Source: Diplonema japonicum (lineage: Eukaryota; Euglenozoa; Diplonemea; Diplonemida; Diplonemidae). From it: DNA of 64,000 bases. The DNA lies in contig OZ025649.1 of assembly GCA_964019335.1 (NCBI GenBank), positions 558,001-622,000 of the forward strand, written 5' to 3'. Positions 40,655 to 49,039 of the stretch are shown in pieces. Under the pieces are notes generated by a model. It was given only the letters and a program-made list of their open reading frames with translations. It did not search any database and was not told the origin of the DNA. The position numbers and the translations under genes are program-made. Numbering within the stretch: position 1 is the stretch's first letter; each line of letters opens with the position of its first letter.

Positions 40655-41435
40655 GAGTAGTGTTTTATTTATATATTTTTTTTTATTATTATTTATTATT
40701 TTTCTTTTTTTTTTTCTTTTCCGTATTCACACCTAACCCTTTTTTTTTTTTTTTCTGACTTGCATTATTATTTATTAGAGAAAACAAAAACAAAACAAAA
40801 AAAAAAGATTACTAGTACCAGTACGTTTTTTTTGTAATTAATTTTTTTTATTTTTTTTTTCTCCATTTCTTATTTCCCCCTCTCCCGCAGGAAGAAAAAC
40901 GAGCCCCCTTCTTTTTTTCCAACCCCCGTAGAAAAAACAGGCCAGGGGAGTGGGACGGAAAGAAGGGAAGGGAGGAAACAAGGCGGGAAAAGAAAACGAA
41001 AGGAAAAAAGAAAAGAAAAAAAAAAATACTACAAAGGTCCTTTTTTTTTTTTTTTTTTTAAGAAAATATTATTTATGAGGATGAGAACAAGGGGGCGTCT
41101 CGCAAGGACTTCCTTTAACTCATATATATTAGTTAATTCTTGTATCTGCCAAAAGATGACATCCACCTTTAAAAGAAAAGAAGCTCCAAAAAAGAAATAA
41201 TTTTATTGCTTTATTGCCTTTTCCCCATTTCTCTCTAATTTAACTAATAATGTTTGATTTATCTTTATTTACCTCAATCTTCCCCCAATTTTGGTTTTTC
41301 TTTTTTTTTTTTTTTTTTTTTTTTAAATCCAGTTGCTCACGTAAGGACACACAACTTCTCTTGTTACTGCGTTGCGCAATTTTAATACAAGACTCAGTTA
41401 GAAGAGAAAAAAAAAAGAGAAAAAAAGAAATCACA
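40655..41435. other. Spacer with dispersed repeat R3, copy 2
   Basis: T-, A- and mixed runs. The only recognisable unit is the 48 bp repeat at 41080-41127. GACTCAG (AG at 41396-41397) and an A-rich leader precede the kinesin start. Confidence 0.55.
41080..41127 (+). repeat. Dispersed repeat R3, copy 2
   Basis: 46 of 48 positions identical to 29232-29279. No adjoining reverse transcriptase is present, so if R3 is a retroelement tail this would be a severely 5'-truncated insertion. Confidence 0.85.
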
Positions 41436-43238
41436 ATGGAACCAATTAGGGTGTTTGCAAGAATCCGGCCAAAGGAGGACAGTAAGGAACCCCGATGCTT
41501 TCCCAATGGAAGGGACTCAATAGTGATTGAAAGAAATTCATTTGATCAACCAGTATTTAGATTCCACAGAGTCTTTGGGGAAAACACAAGTGAGCAGGAA
41601 GTCTTCGATCAGGTTCTTACAGATAAGATAAAGGACTGCTTCAAAGGGTACAAAACGAGTGTTCTATGCTACGGCCAGACCGGCTCCGGGAAGACGCATA
41701 CCATCCACCACCTCCTCCTCAAGACCATCGAAGGGATTTTCGCCAAGGAATGTGATGTTAAGATGCTCTACCTGCAGGTTTACAAAGAGGTCATGACAGA
41801 TGTAGTCACGGGGGAAACAGTGCTGGTGAAGAAAGACCGACATGGCGTCACAAACCTTCAGAACTGCTCATGGCAGCCTATCCCCACGCAAGAGGAAGCC
41901 CAAGCCTTCCTTGCGTCATGTGACGAAAAGCGTAAAACAGCAGCCACACAAATGAACGCCAGTTCCAGCCGCAGCCACGCTTGCATCGTCTTCGCCGTCA
42001 CGCTGCCCACAGGGGAACAGGGGACCCTCTCCCTTATCGATCTCGCTGGCTCAGAGAAATTCGCCAAAACGCAAGCAACAGGCGAACGCTTCGACGAAGC
42101 AAGATACATCAACCAGTCCCTTGTGTGCCTGGGTTCCGTGGTTGCAGGGCTTGCAGCCAAGCTTCCGCACATTCCCTTCAGAGAGTCTATCCTAACACGG
42201 TACCTTGAGGACACACTGGCGGGGCACGGCAGGGCGGCTATCATCATCACGCTGCACCCTGATGCTAGGAACGTCCCTGAGAGCATCTCGACATGCCAGT
42301 TCGGGTCCCGCGCCATGAAGGTGTGCACAAAGAAGCCCAAAGTTCAGGAAGCCGGGCCTATTGACTGGGAAGCAAAATGCAAGGAACTCGAGACGCAACT
42401 GTCTGGGTATACAGATGTGCAGAACTACACAAAGCTGGTTGCCGACCAGTTCGAGTTACGTGTAGAAAACTCCAACCTCAAGAACAAGACAGCAGAGCTG
42501 CAGAAGGAGCTTGAGGGGGTAAGGGCACGGACCTCACAGACAACCAGCCTGGAGTCACACCTCAACCAGTCGTCGAGGCGGATAGAAACACTGAACAAGA
42601 AGATGCTAGAAGCCAGACAAACCATCCAAAAAGAGCAGGCGCAGAATAAAGAGCACAAGGAGTACATTTTCGCACTGGAGAAGATGGTCGAGCAGCTTGA
42701 AAGTACAGCGGAGAACACAGAGCAGCTCACGTGCAAGTTACAAATGGAAGCACGTGGCGTTGCGAAATCAGAGTACAAAGAACGGCTGCTTACTTTAGAG
42801 GAGAAGCATAGCCATGTTGTGAGGAGGTACGAAACAATGCTTCGGGAAAAAGAACAGGTGCTGATAGAAAAGGAAGAGGAAGAGATGGTAATGACTGAGA
42901 AGCACAAGCAGGCAATGAGAAGCCTTCAAGAAGGACACGATGCTCGGCTCGGTGCGCTTCAGAAGATCCTTGATGCAACGAAGGAGTCGTGCAGCCTGGA
43001 GCTGGGAACCATGAACCAAAAGGTGTCCGCTGTCATTGCAGAAGTCACGGAACGCGAGCTGAGCCTTGCAAGAGAGAAGGGGCTCTATGCTGCAGACAAG
43101 GAGGCGACACATGCGGTGATTGAAAACTTCGCACAGAAAGCGGCCAAGTCAGACAAGGTAGTCAAGGAGCTGACAGAAGAAGCAAAAGCACTCCGAGAGA
43201 GACTCGACCTTTGCGACACCGCGAACAGGCGCCAGTGA
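41436..43238 (+). CDS. Kinesin motor protein, N-terminal motor
   Basis: A 600-residue protein. The motor domain (residues 1 to about 315) has the P-loop GQTGSGKT (80-87), switch I NASSSRSH (174-181), switch II DLAGSE (202-207) and the INQSLVCLGSVV helix. ATP hydrolysis and microtubule movement are expected. The motor begins at residue 4 (IRVFARIRP), so it is a plus-end type layout. A long coiled coil follows (about 330-595) without a recognisable cargo domain. The motor is short (N-terminal loop regions compact), and the subfamily cannot be assigned by eye. The ATG at 41436 follows an A-rich leader; the upstream open frame is a homopolymer translation. Confidence 0.93.
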   Translation: MEPIRVFARIRPKEDSKEPRCFPNGRDSIVIERNSFDQPVFRFHRVFGENTSEQEVFDQVLTDKIKDCFKGYKTSVLCYGQTGSGKTHTIHHLLLKTIEGIFAKECDVKMLYLQVYKEVMTDVVTGETVLVKKDRHGVTNLQNCSWQPIPTQEEAQAFLASCDEKRKTAATQMNASSSRSHACIVFAVTLPTGEQGTLSLIDLAGSEKFAKTQATGERFDEARYINQSLVCLGSVVAGLAAKLPHIPFRESILTRYLEDTLAGHGRAAIIITLHPDARNVPESISTCQFGSRAMKVCTKKPKVQEAGPIDWEAKCKELETQLSGYTDVQNYTKLVADQFELRVENSNLKNKTAELQKELEGVRARTSQTTSLESHLNQSSRRIETLNKKMLEARQTIQKEQAQNKEHKEYIFALEKMVEQLESTAENTEQLTCKLQMEARGVAKSEYKERLLTLEEKHSHVVRRYETMLREKEQVLIEKEEEEMVMTEKHKQAMRSLQEGHDARLGALQKILDATKESCSLELGTMNQKVSAVIAEVTERELSLAREKGLYAADKEATHAVIENFAQKAAKSDKVVKELTEEAKALRERLDLCDTANRRQ

Positions 43239-43334
43239 CCTATGTACATGTGTTATATTGAATAAAATAGATATAAAGTAGATGTTATTCACACCCCACC
43301 ATGCCCCCATGTCTCCGCATTGCAACAGGCGACA

Positions 43335-44389
43335 ATGAGCGACGCCGACGGATACAGCACAGATTCGGAGTCTTATAGTAGTGGAGAGGGGAACGAACAA
43401 GCCGAGAGCGAGAGCGACAAGAGCAGCGCGTCTCCGAAAAGCAGCTATAACAGTAAACCTAGCAAAAGTGACGAGAGTGAAAGCACCGATTCAAACAGTT
43501 CCTACAGTTCGGACACAGACACCGATGGAGGCGTGCAAGAGAGCGACAGTGCCTCAATGCGGGATGCTGCAGGAAACGAACCAGAGCAAGCCCGTGAAGA
43601 GGCAGGAGGCAGCGACAAGGAAGTAGAATATGAAATAGAGGAGAGAGAGGAGGCAATTGAAATAGAGGAGAAAGAGGAGGCAATTGAAGCAAGTTTGCCG
43701 ACAGAAACCGACAAAACCAGCAAAAGAGCTGCGGAGTCTTGCAAAAGCCCCGCAAAGAGGAAGGCGGAGAAGAGAAAGAACCTTGTGAGCATGAACGTGA
43801 GGCGGCCTGGGGGGACGCCTTCGACACGGTTACCACCCACGACAGCGCCATTCAAAGCGCATAAGGAGGGGGCTGCAGCGCAAAGGACAACAGCGAGGAA
43901 ACGGAATGAAAAGCTGCAGCTCACAAACCCGAAGAATATACAAATAGAGCATACCAATCCCTGTTGTGTCAGGGTTAAGTGGTGGGACCCACCAGGGCTC
44001 TCGAAAGAGATTTTGGCTTCCACACAGTATAAGGTGATGCTGAGCCGCGACAAGGGGCAGACTTTCCCCCTTGTGTATGAGACCACTGGGCGTGTGTGCG
44101 AAATTGACAGCCTCTCACCAAACACCTTGTACCACGTCGTCGTCCTCAGTGTCTTCAGCAAGGACCTGTGCGAGGCCCTGGAACAATCCAAGAAGCACAC
44201 CGCAATGCACTTTGTCACCAGACCCCTTCCGCAGGTCCGCAATCTCCCTCCCACTACTACGAAAACCTCGAGCAGACCCCACGCCCACCTGCCTACTATG
44301 TATGTCTGGTTTTATCCCTTACCAACAACAGGAAACAGAAGTCACCTCTTTACAGCAGGATTAGAATGCCGTCTTGGCTTGGCAGGTGA
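43335..44389 (+). CDS. Acidic/Ser-rich protein with fibronectin type III domain, 2 exons
   Basis: Exons 43335-44299 and 44332-44389, giving 340 residues. The first about 140 residues are Ser-, Glu- and Asp-rich and surely disordered, with a duplicated EEREEAIE/EEKEEAIE unit. A basic stretch follows, then a single FN3-like domain (about 195-300) with strands NIQIEHTNPCCVRVKWWDPPG ... YKVMLSRD ... CEIDSLSPNTLYHVVVLSVFS. The proposed 32 nt intron (GTATGTCTGG...AACAACAG) leads to a short basic C-terminus ending TGA at 44387. If the intron is retained, the frame stays open into the next gene. FN3 domains mediate protein contacts; the function is unknown. An AG at 43327-43328 lies 7 nt before the ATG. 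Confidence 0.65.
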
Positions 44390-44507
44390 TGGAGTTGTGT
44401 TTGCGTTCTTTCCAGTACGCACTTTGACTTTTCAGTTGCGTAAACTATTTTTTCTCTTTTTTCTTCTTAAGTTTCCCTTCGTCGACATTGCTTACAAGGG
44501 GAAGCAA

Positions 44508-45368
44508 ATGTGGCAGTATTTTGCAGTCTGGGGCGTGGCCCTTGGAGTCGTGTGGGCGACAGGGTGGGTTGTGGTAGGGCTGCTGGTGAGTGGTGTACTA
44601 GGGTGGTTCATGGTGGATCACAGTGAGGGGTGGGAGTGGGCTGGGAAGAGAGTGGTTCTAGTCGGGGGTGCTGGGGGTTTAGGAAAAGAGCTGAAGAAGG
44701 CGATTGAACAGAAAGGGGGTGTGGTGAGCGTGTGGGATGTAACGGAAGGTGATTGCGTAGTGGATATGGGGTGCCGGAGGCAGGTTGCTGGCGCGGTAAA
44801 AGAAGCGGGTCAGGTTGATGTCCTGGTGTGCGGTGCGGGGGTCACGTCCAACACACGCTTCCTAAGCCTCGAGAAGGACGTCTCTGATGCCACCTTCAAT
44901 GTGAACCTAAAGTCCCCAGTATGGACCATCCAGCTCTTCCTCCCTGTCCTGACCCCCACGGCTCGCGTCTGCGTCGTGTCAAGCGCCGTCGGCACCGTTG
45001 GCGGCATCGCAGGAATCTCTGAGTACTGTGCCAGCAAGTGGGGACTCACCGGATGGACAGAGGTCTTAAAGCACACCTTCCCCTATCCCATCACCACCGT
45101 TTCCCCTTCCTTCATGACTACGACTATGTTCGAAGGAGTAGCCTTCACACCTCTCCAAAACATCATCACCCCACCCGTCACCCCGGAGTATGTTGCTAAC
45201 CAGACTGTCTACGCCATCCAACACAAGCATCACACTGTGATGTTTCCCCATATCTTCTGGGTAATCAGGCTTGCCTCTGTCCTGTTACCGTGTTCCGTCG
45301 TCGACATGCTGGCGCATCCCTTCGGGGTGCACAAAGCCGCTGTGAACATCAAGAAACGAAAGCAATAG
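44508..45368 (+). CDS. Short-chain dehydrogenase/reductase, SDR16C-like
   Basis: A 286-residue protein. An N-terminal hydrophobic stretch (about 4-36) should anchor it to the ER or lipid droplets. The Rossmann fold shows VGGAGGLGKEL (cofactor glycines), VLVCGAGV (in place of NNAG), VVSSAVG (catalytic Ser) and YCASK (Tyr173, Lys177). The C-terminus TMFEGV and the later VDMLAHPFGVHKA resemble RDH10/HSD17B11-type SDR16C enzymes, which act on retinoids or steroids; the protist substrate is unknown. The start is set at the ATG before MWQYFAVWG because the reading frame upstream belongs to the spacer and previous gene. CTTCTTAAG (AG at 44470-44471) is the likely acceptor. Confidence 0.85.
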   Translation: MWQYFAVWGVALGVVWATGWVVVGLLVSGVLGWFMVDHSEGWEWAGKRVVLVGGAGGLGKELKKAIEQKGGVVSVWDVTEGDCVVDMGCRRQVAGAVKEAGQVDVLVCGAGVTSNTRFLSLEKDVSDATFNVNLKSPVWTIQLFLPVLTPTARVCVVSSAVGTVGGIAGISEYCASKWGLTGWTEVLKHTFPYPITTVSPSFMTTTMFEGVAFTPLQNIITPPVTPEYVANQTVYAIQHKHHTVMFPHIFWVIRLASVLLPCSVVDMLAHPFGVHKAAVNIKKRKQ

Positions 45369-45395
45369 TTCGACACCACGTTATTCCTTTCACAA

Positions 45396-45412
45396 TTTCT
45401 ATTTTATTACAG
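45396..45412 (+). promoter_or_regulatory. Acceptor-like site before the start codon (clearest example)
   Basis: Pyrimidine-rich TTTCTATTTTATTACAG, with AG at 45411-45412 and the ATG 15 nt downstream. Comparable sites precede most genes here. It could be a trans-splice acceptor or the 3' end of a 5'-UTR intron; sequence alone cannot tell. Confidence 0.5.
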
Positions 45413-45426
45413 TAGGGGTTCGTAGC

Positions 45427-47727
45427 ATGAGCACCGACACGCCAGTTGCGGGTAGTGCGGGCAGCGATGATGGCAACAGAAGTACATCGTCAAAGATGAG
45501 CAGAAATGAGAGCCCGGCTGCATCGGTGGCAAGTGCGGACCTGCCCAGTCCGAGTACAGTAGACTTGGACAAGGGAAAAATAACAGACGAAAAGGAAGAA
45601 GAAGAAGTAGAAGGTTCAGAGCATGGTGAGGAGTCCAGCGAGCTAGCCAAAAGCGAGCAAGTCGAAGAAGAGCCCGATGGGACCCCTACTGCCGAGGACA
45701 AGGCACTCGAAAAGGACCCATTCGAAGAATCTAATTTAACACTGACTGTGCATAGCGCCGACATCCCCGAGAGTGCTAGAAGGGTCCAGTTTGACATGAA
45801 CGTGACGGAAGCCGCAGAAACCAACGATGCTCTCTCCGTGAAGGAGCCTGGAAGCGCTGCCCTCAGCAGCCTACTGTCAGACAGCAGTTTCTACGAAGCT
45901 GATAAGCTGCCCGTAATGCCGTTGCTGCCGCTTCCCTTTGCGAAGATTCCGATCCTGTCGCAACGTGACGACGCAGGCACCGCCAGCGACACCACAGAGA
46001 CATTCAGCGAAACTCCGAACTGGGAGTCCATGTCCGGGACAGAGATGGTAGAAAAACTGGCAATGGACCTGTGCATCCATCAGGGCTCTCTGCACGACAA
46101 GGTAACGCTGTTGGAGAAGGTAGTGGAGGAAGCGAGACGGCCCTCCACGTTGTCCGCGCTGCCGATGATGGACATCCCGACTACGGTGATTACATCGCCC
46201 ACGTCGTCTACCTTTTCTTCTCAGACACAGGGCACTACCGACACGGCCAGGTCCGTAAGCACCCCGACAGTGATGGGTCATCTGGATGACCATTCCACAC
46301 GCGAGACGGAAACACCCAAGTCCGCCACCGACTTGGACAACTACCAGTTCCCGCAAGCAGACCTCGAAAATAGAAACGGAAGACAAGCCGGTTTGGGACA
46401 AGAGCTTGACAGCAGTGGATACTCATCGGACGACCATCCTCGACCACACGCAAAGCTCCCTTACAAGCCACAACTTGGCCGAAGGCACATTAAAGCGCAG
46501 CCTGTCACAAATGCCATCTCACAGCCATTCAAGCCCTCCTGCATGAAAGGGTTGATTGTGGCATGTGACTATGACAACACGCACCTCTCGCTTGGCGCTG
46601 GTGTTGACCAGGCCGTGCAGAAGGTCAGATGGATGCTGCAAAGTAGGGGAATCACGGCGAAAACCGTTTTTCAGCCGAATAGAAGCATACTAGACTTTGA
46701 GTTCGAGTGGCTGACCACAGGCTGCACGCCAGGAGACGTTCTGTACTTGGTGGTGATTGGGAGGCCAGGCGGGAGGCAGCTGGATGGATACATCACAGCA
46801 ACTGTGGAGGAAACACTGATCAAGGAGAAGTTTGAGGAGGTATTCAAGAAAGTACAAAAAGGAGTTATATTGTACGTTGTATCCGACTTGTACCCCGCAG
46901 GGCCTGCGTGCGGGCTGCTGCCACATACATTGCTGCACACGGAAGACGGACGGGTGCAGACTGTAACGCAAGATGAGAACGTGACATGGTCGGGCAGCAG
47001 CGAGGGGCTGGTTGTTGTTTTCGCGGCACACACACCACCGATGAACCCCGACCCGAGCAAGGAAGGGAAAAAGCCATATATTTACTCAGGGCTGCTGACG
47101 GAAGCTGTCGTGGAGGCCACAACAGTGACACAGTCCCCATGTATTGGCACCGTGCTAGCAACAATGAAGGTAGCGTTCAGTCGGAGAATATGCGTCGCAG
47201 AGGGTGAACTTCCGCCAACACCTTTCGCAACATCTTACCACAGCATAGGTGCTTGGAAGGACAAATTATTCCTGGAGGCAAACACTGCCAATCCGATAGT
47301 GGTGAAAGAGGCGCCGGAAACTGTCTCAGAAATGCTTGAGGAGCCTTCTGAAGGGTTTAGCCAAACGGAGTACTGTGCAAACATCACGGGAGATCTTACA
47401 AAGGAGCGGAACATCAAAACGCCGCCTGTGGTGGTGTCTGTCCCCTCCGCACCTTCGACAGCTATGACACCGATCAACCTTAATAACCATAACACATCGC
47501 AGCACCGTTCCTACTCTGTCAAGAAGAAGTCTTTCTGGGATATACCTCAGGCTGAAGTGATTTCCTTCCCCCCAACCAGTGCCTCGGCTTCTACCGCCAC
47601 CTCCCAGTACTCTGACGACACTTACTCCGTCTCAGCGCTCAGCTCTGTCACTGAGCATGACCCGAGAATCTCCCCAAAACGTATCCAGCGCCCTCAGACG
47701 TATCCCGCAAAGCGGAGATTTTGGTAG
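45427..47727 (+). CDS. Metacaspase-like protein lacking the catalytic His and Cys
   Basis: A 766-residue protein with a long acidic, disordered N-terminus (1 to about 370) and a C-terminal caspase/metacaspase-like p20 fold. The fold begins MKGLIVACDYDN (373), then CTPGDVLYLVVIGRPGG (about 434-449), where active enzymes read PGDxLFxHYSGHG, then VSDLYPAG (485-492), where active enzymes read SDxCHSG. Thus His is replaced in GRPGG and Cys is Tyr489. The order and spacing fit a metacaspase, but peptidase activity is not expected; a regulatory pseudo-protease is inferred. The C-terminal about 130 residues are Ser/Thr/Pro-rich. A textbook TTTATTACAG (AG at 45411-45412) lies 15 nt before the ATG. Confidence 0.65.
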   Translation: MSTDTPVAGSAGSDDGNRSTSSKMSRNESPAASVASADLPSPSTVDLDKGKITDEKEEEEVEGSEHGEESSELAKSEQVEEEPDGTPTAEDKALEKDPFEESNLTLTVHSADIPESARRVQFDMNVTEAAETNDALSVKEPGSAALSSLLSDSSFYEADKLPVMPLLPLPFAKIPILSQRDDAGTASDTTETFSETPNWESMSGTEMVEKLAMDLCIHQGSLHDKVTLLEKVVEEARRPSTLSALPMMDIPTTVITSPTSSTFSSQTQGTTDTARSVSTPTVMGHLDDHSTRETETPKSATDLDNYQFPQADLENRNGRQAGLGQELDSSGYSSDDHPRPHAKLPYKPQLGRRHIKAQPVTNAISQPFKPSCMKGLIVACDYDNTHLSLGAGVDQAVQKVRWMLQSRGITAKTVFQPNRSILDFEFEWLTTGCTPGDVLYLVVIGRPGGRQLDGYITATVEETLIKEKFEEVFKKVQKGVILYVVSDLYPAGPACGLLPHTLLHTEDGRVQTVTQDENVTWSGSSEGLVVVFAAHTPPMNPDPSKEGKKPYIYSGLLTEAVVEATTVTQSPCIGTVLATMKVAFSRRICVAEGELPPTPFATSYHSIGAWKDKLFLEANTANPIVVKEAPETVSEMLEEPSEGFSQTEYCANITGDLTKERNIKTPPVVVSVPSAPSTAMTPINLNNHNTSQHRSYSVKKKSFWDIPQAEVISFPPTSASASTATSQYSDDTYSVSALSSVTEHDPRISPKRIQRPQTYPAKRRFW

Positions 47728-47847
47728 CTAGAGACCCCCCACCCCAATGTTAGAGTTTTTCCTCTTTTGTAACATTACATTTTTTTTTGTTGTTCGACGT
47801 TGTACTGTTCATTACATATAGAGATTAATAAGAAATAGAATAAAAGA

Positions 47848-49039
47848 ATGCAGTGGAACGACGAATGCCCCCCACTGCTCGACTTCAACTACACAGAGGG
47901 CGAGGAGTACAGTTATGCGGAAGACAGTGAGCTTGGAACGCTTGCAGCGCAAATCAACAGCTACACCAGCACGAATGGCTCAGTGATAGAGGAGAACCTC
48001 TCCATCATCCTGAGTCTCAAGGAGACGCAGTGGAACGGGCGGAGGTTCACAGGACAGCCTGGCGTAGGCATCACAGAGTCGCTCACAGCGTTCTTCATCA
48101 AACTGGCGAGATATGATTTCAGGCTGCCTAATGGTGTGCAAGGCTTTGGTGAGGATCCTGTTCTCATGGACAAGATCACAAGGCACCTCCTGCAGCGGGA
48201 GCGGAAGGACAGGCCAGACATCGGGGCTTTGGACAGACCGAACACCAACAGCATCCAAAGCCTGTACAGGCTCATGCTCATAGATTGGATGGTCGAGGTG
48301 GCGATGGGCTGGAACTTGAAGCTGCAGACCATCCACCGTGCTGTGCTGTACGTGGACAGGGTCTTCTCGAACATCAAGACGTACGTCATGACCTCACAGG
48401 TGCAGCTCATCGGCTGCACGTGCCTCATGCTGGGGTGCAAGATGGAGGAGGTGTGTGACTAAACACATAGCACAGCAAAAATAACAGGTGAACCAAGATA
48501 CCGTTGCGAAGTTCTCCAGCGTGACAGGGAACTCGTACACCTCTAAGAATATCGAGGACATGGAGCAGAAGCTGACGGAGGTGTTGGGGTGCAGGTTCAG
48601 CGACGTGACGATCTGTGTATGCTGTAAAAGCAAAAGAAGAAAAAAAAAAAAAAACTAAAAACAGGATTTCCTGCTGGTGTACTTGGAGATGCTTGGGGTG
48701 AGTAATCCTGCGTGCCGGGGCTTGTGCGAGGTGCTGTCGCAGGTGGCACTGCACAACCTGACGCTGGTGGCAGCGATGCCGAGCTTGGTGGCAATGAGCT
48801 GTGTGTTTGTTGGAATGCACATGACACATCACATCTTTGTGAACCACTGGCAGCCGTGGATGAGACGGTACTTCATGCATACGTCCCAGGAGCTGCAGGA
48901 TTGTGTGAACATGCTGCTCCAGTTTTGGGGCGACTACGCCTCAAAGGTCCCTGGCACGAAGCCTAAGTACGTCCTCCTCCCAATGCTCCCGAGCGTACCC
49001 GTCCACGGCGGCTTTGTGCCACCTGTGAGCTTCGTTTAG
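47848..49039 (+). CDS. Cyclin (A/B-like), tandem copy 1, 3 exons
   Basis: Exons 47848-48450, 48488-48616, 48665-49039 (368 residues); introns of 37 nt (GTGTGT...AACAG) and 48 nt (GTATGC...ACAG). The cyclin N box is clear: LYRLMLIDWMVEVAMGWNL, then a HRAVLYVDRVFSN helix and QLIGCTCLMLGCKMEE, whose Lys and Glu-Glu match the CDK-contact KxEE of cyclins A and B. The second exon (FSSVTGNSYTSKNIEDMEQK) matches the 'dNtYt..qI..ME' helix. The C box follows in exon 3. It would activate a cyclin-dependent kinase. No destruction box is evident in the short N-terminus. A paralogue with nearly identical blocks lies at 52034. Confidence 0.88.
48085..48141 (+). other. Divergent cassette within the cyclin pair (copy 1, block 1)
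   Basis: 57 nt with little similarity to the matching 54 nt at 52346-52399 of copy 2, while at least 60 nt on each side are identical. Encodes TAFFIKLARYDFRLPNGVQ here, against FAFFTESKREVPEHNISQ there. Confidence 0.8.

Noticed and set aside
43320-45368. One 682-residue FN3-dehydrogenase fusion
   Set aside because: A 32 nt GTATG...ACAG intron, a stop after it, an acceptor-like TTCTTAAG and a complete SDR with its own membrane anchor favour two genes. Kept as a finding only.
48677-49039. Separate small gene
   Set aside because: It is exon 3 of cyclin copy 1 in frame with exons 1 and 2; the same holds for 52945-53319 in copy 2.
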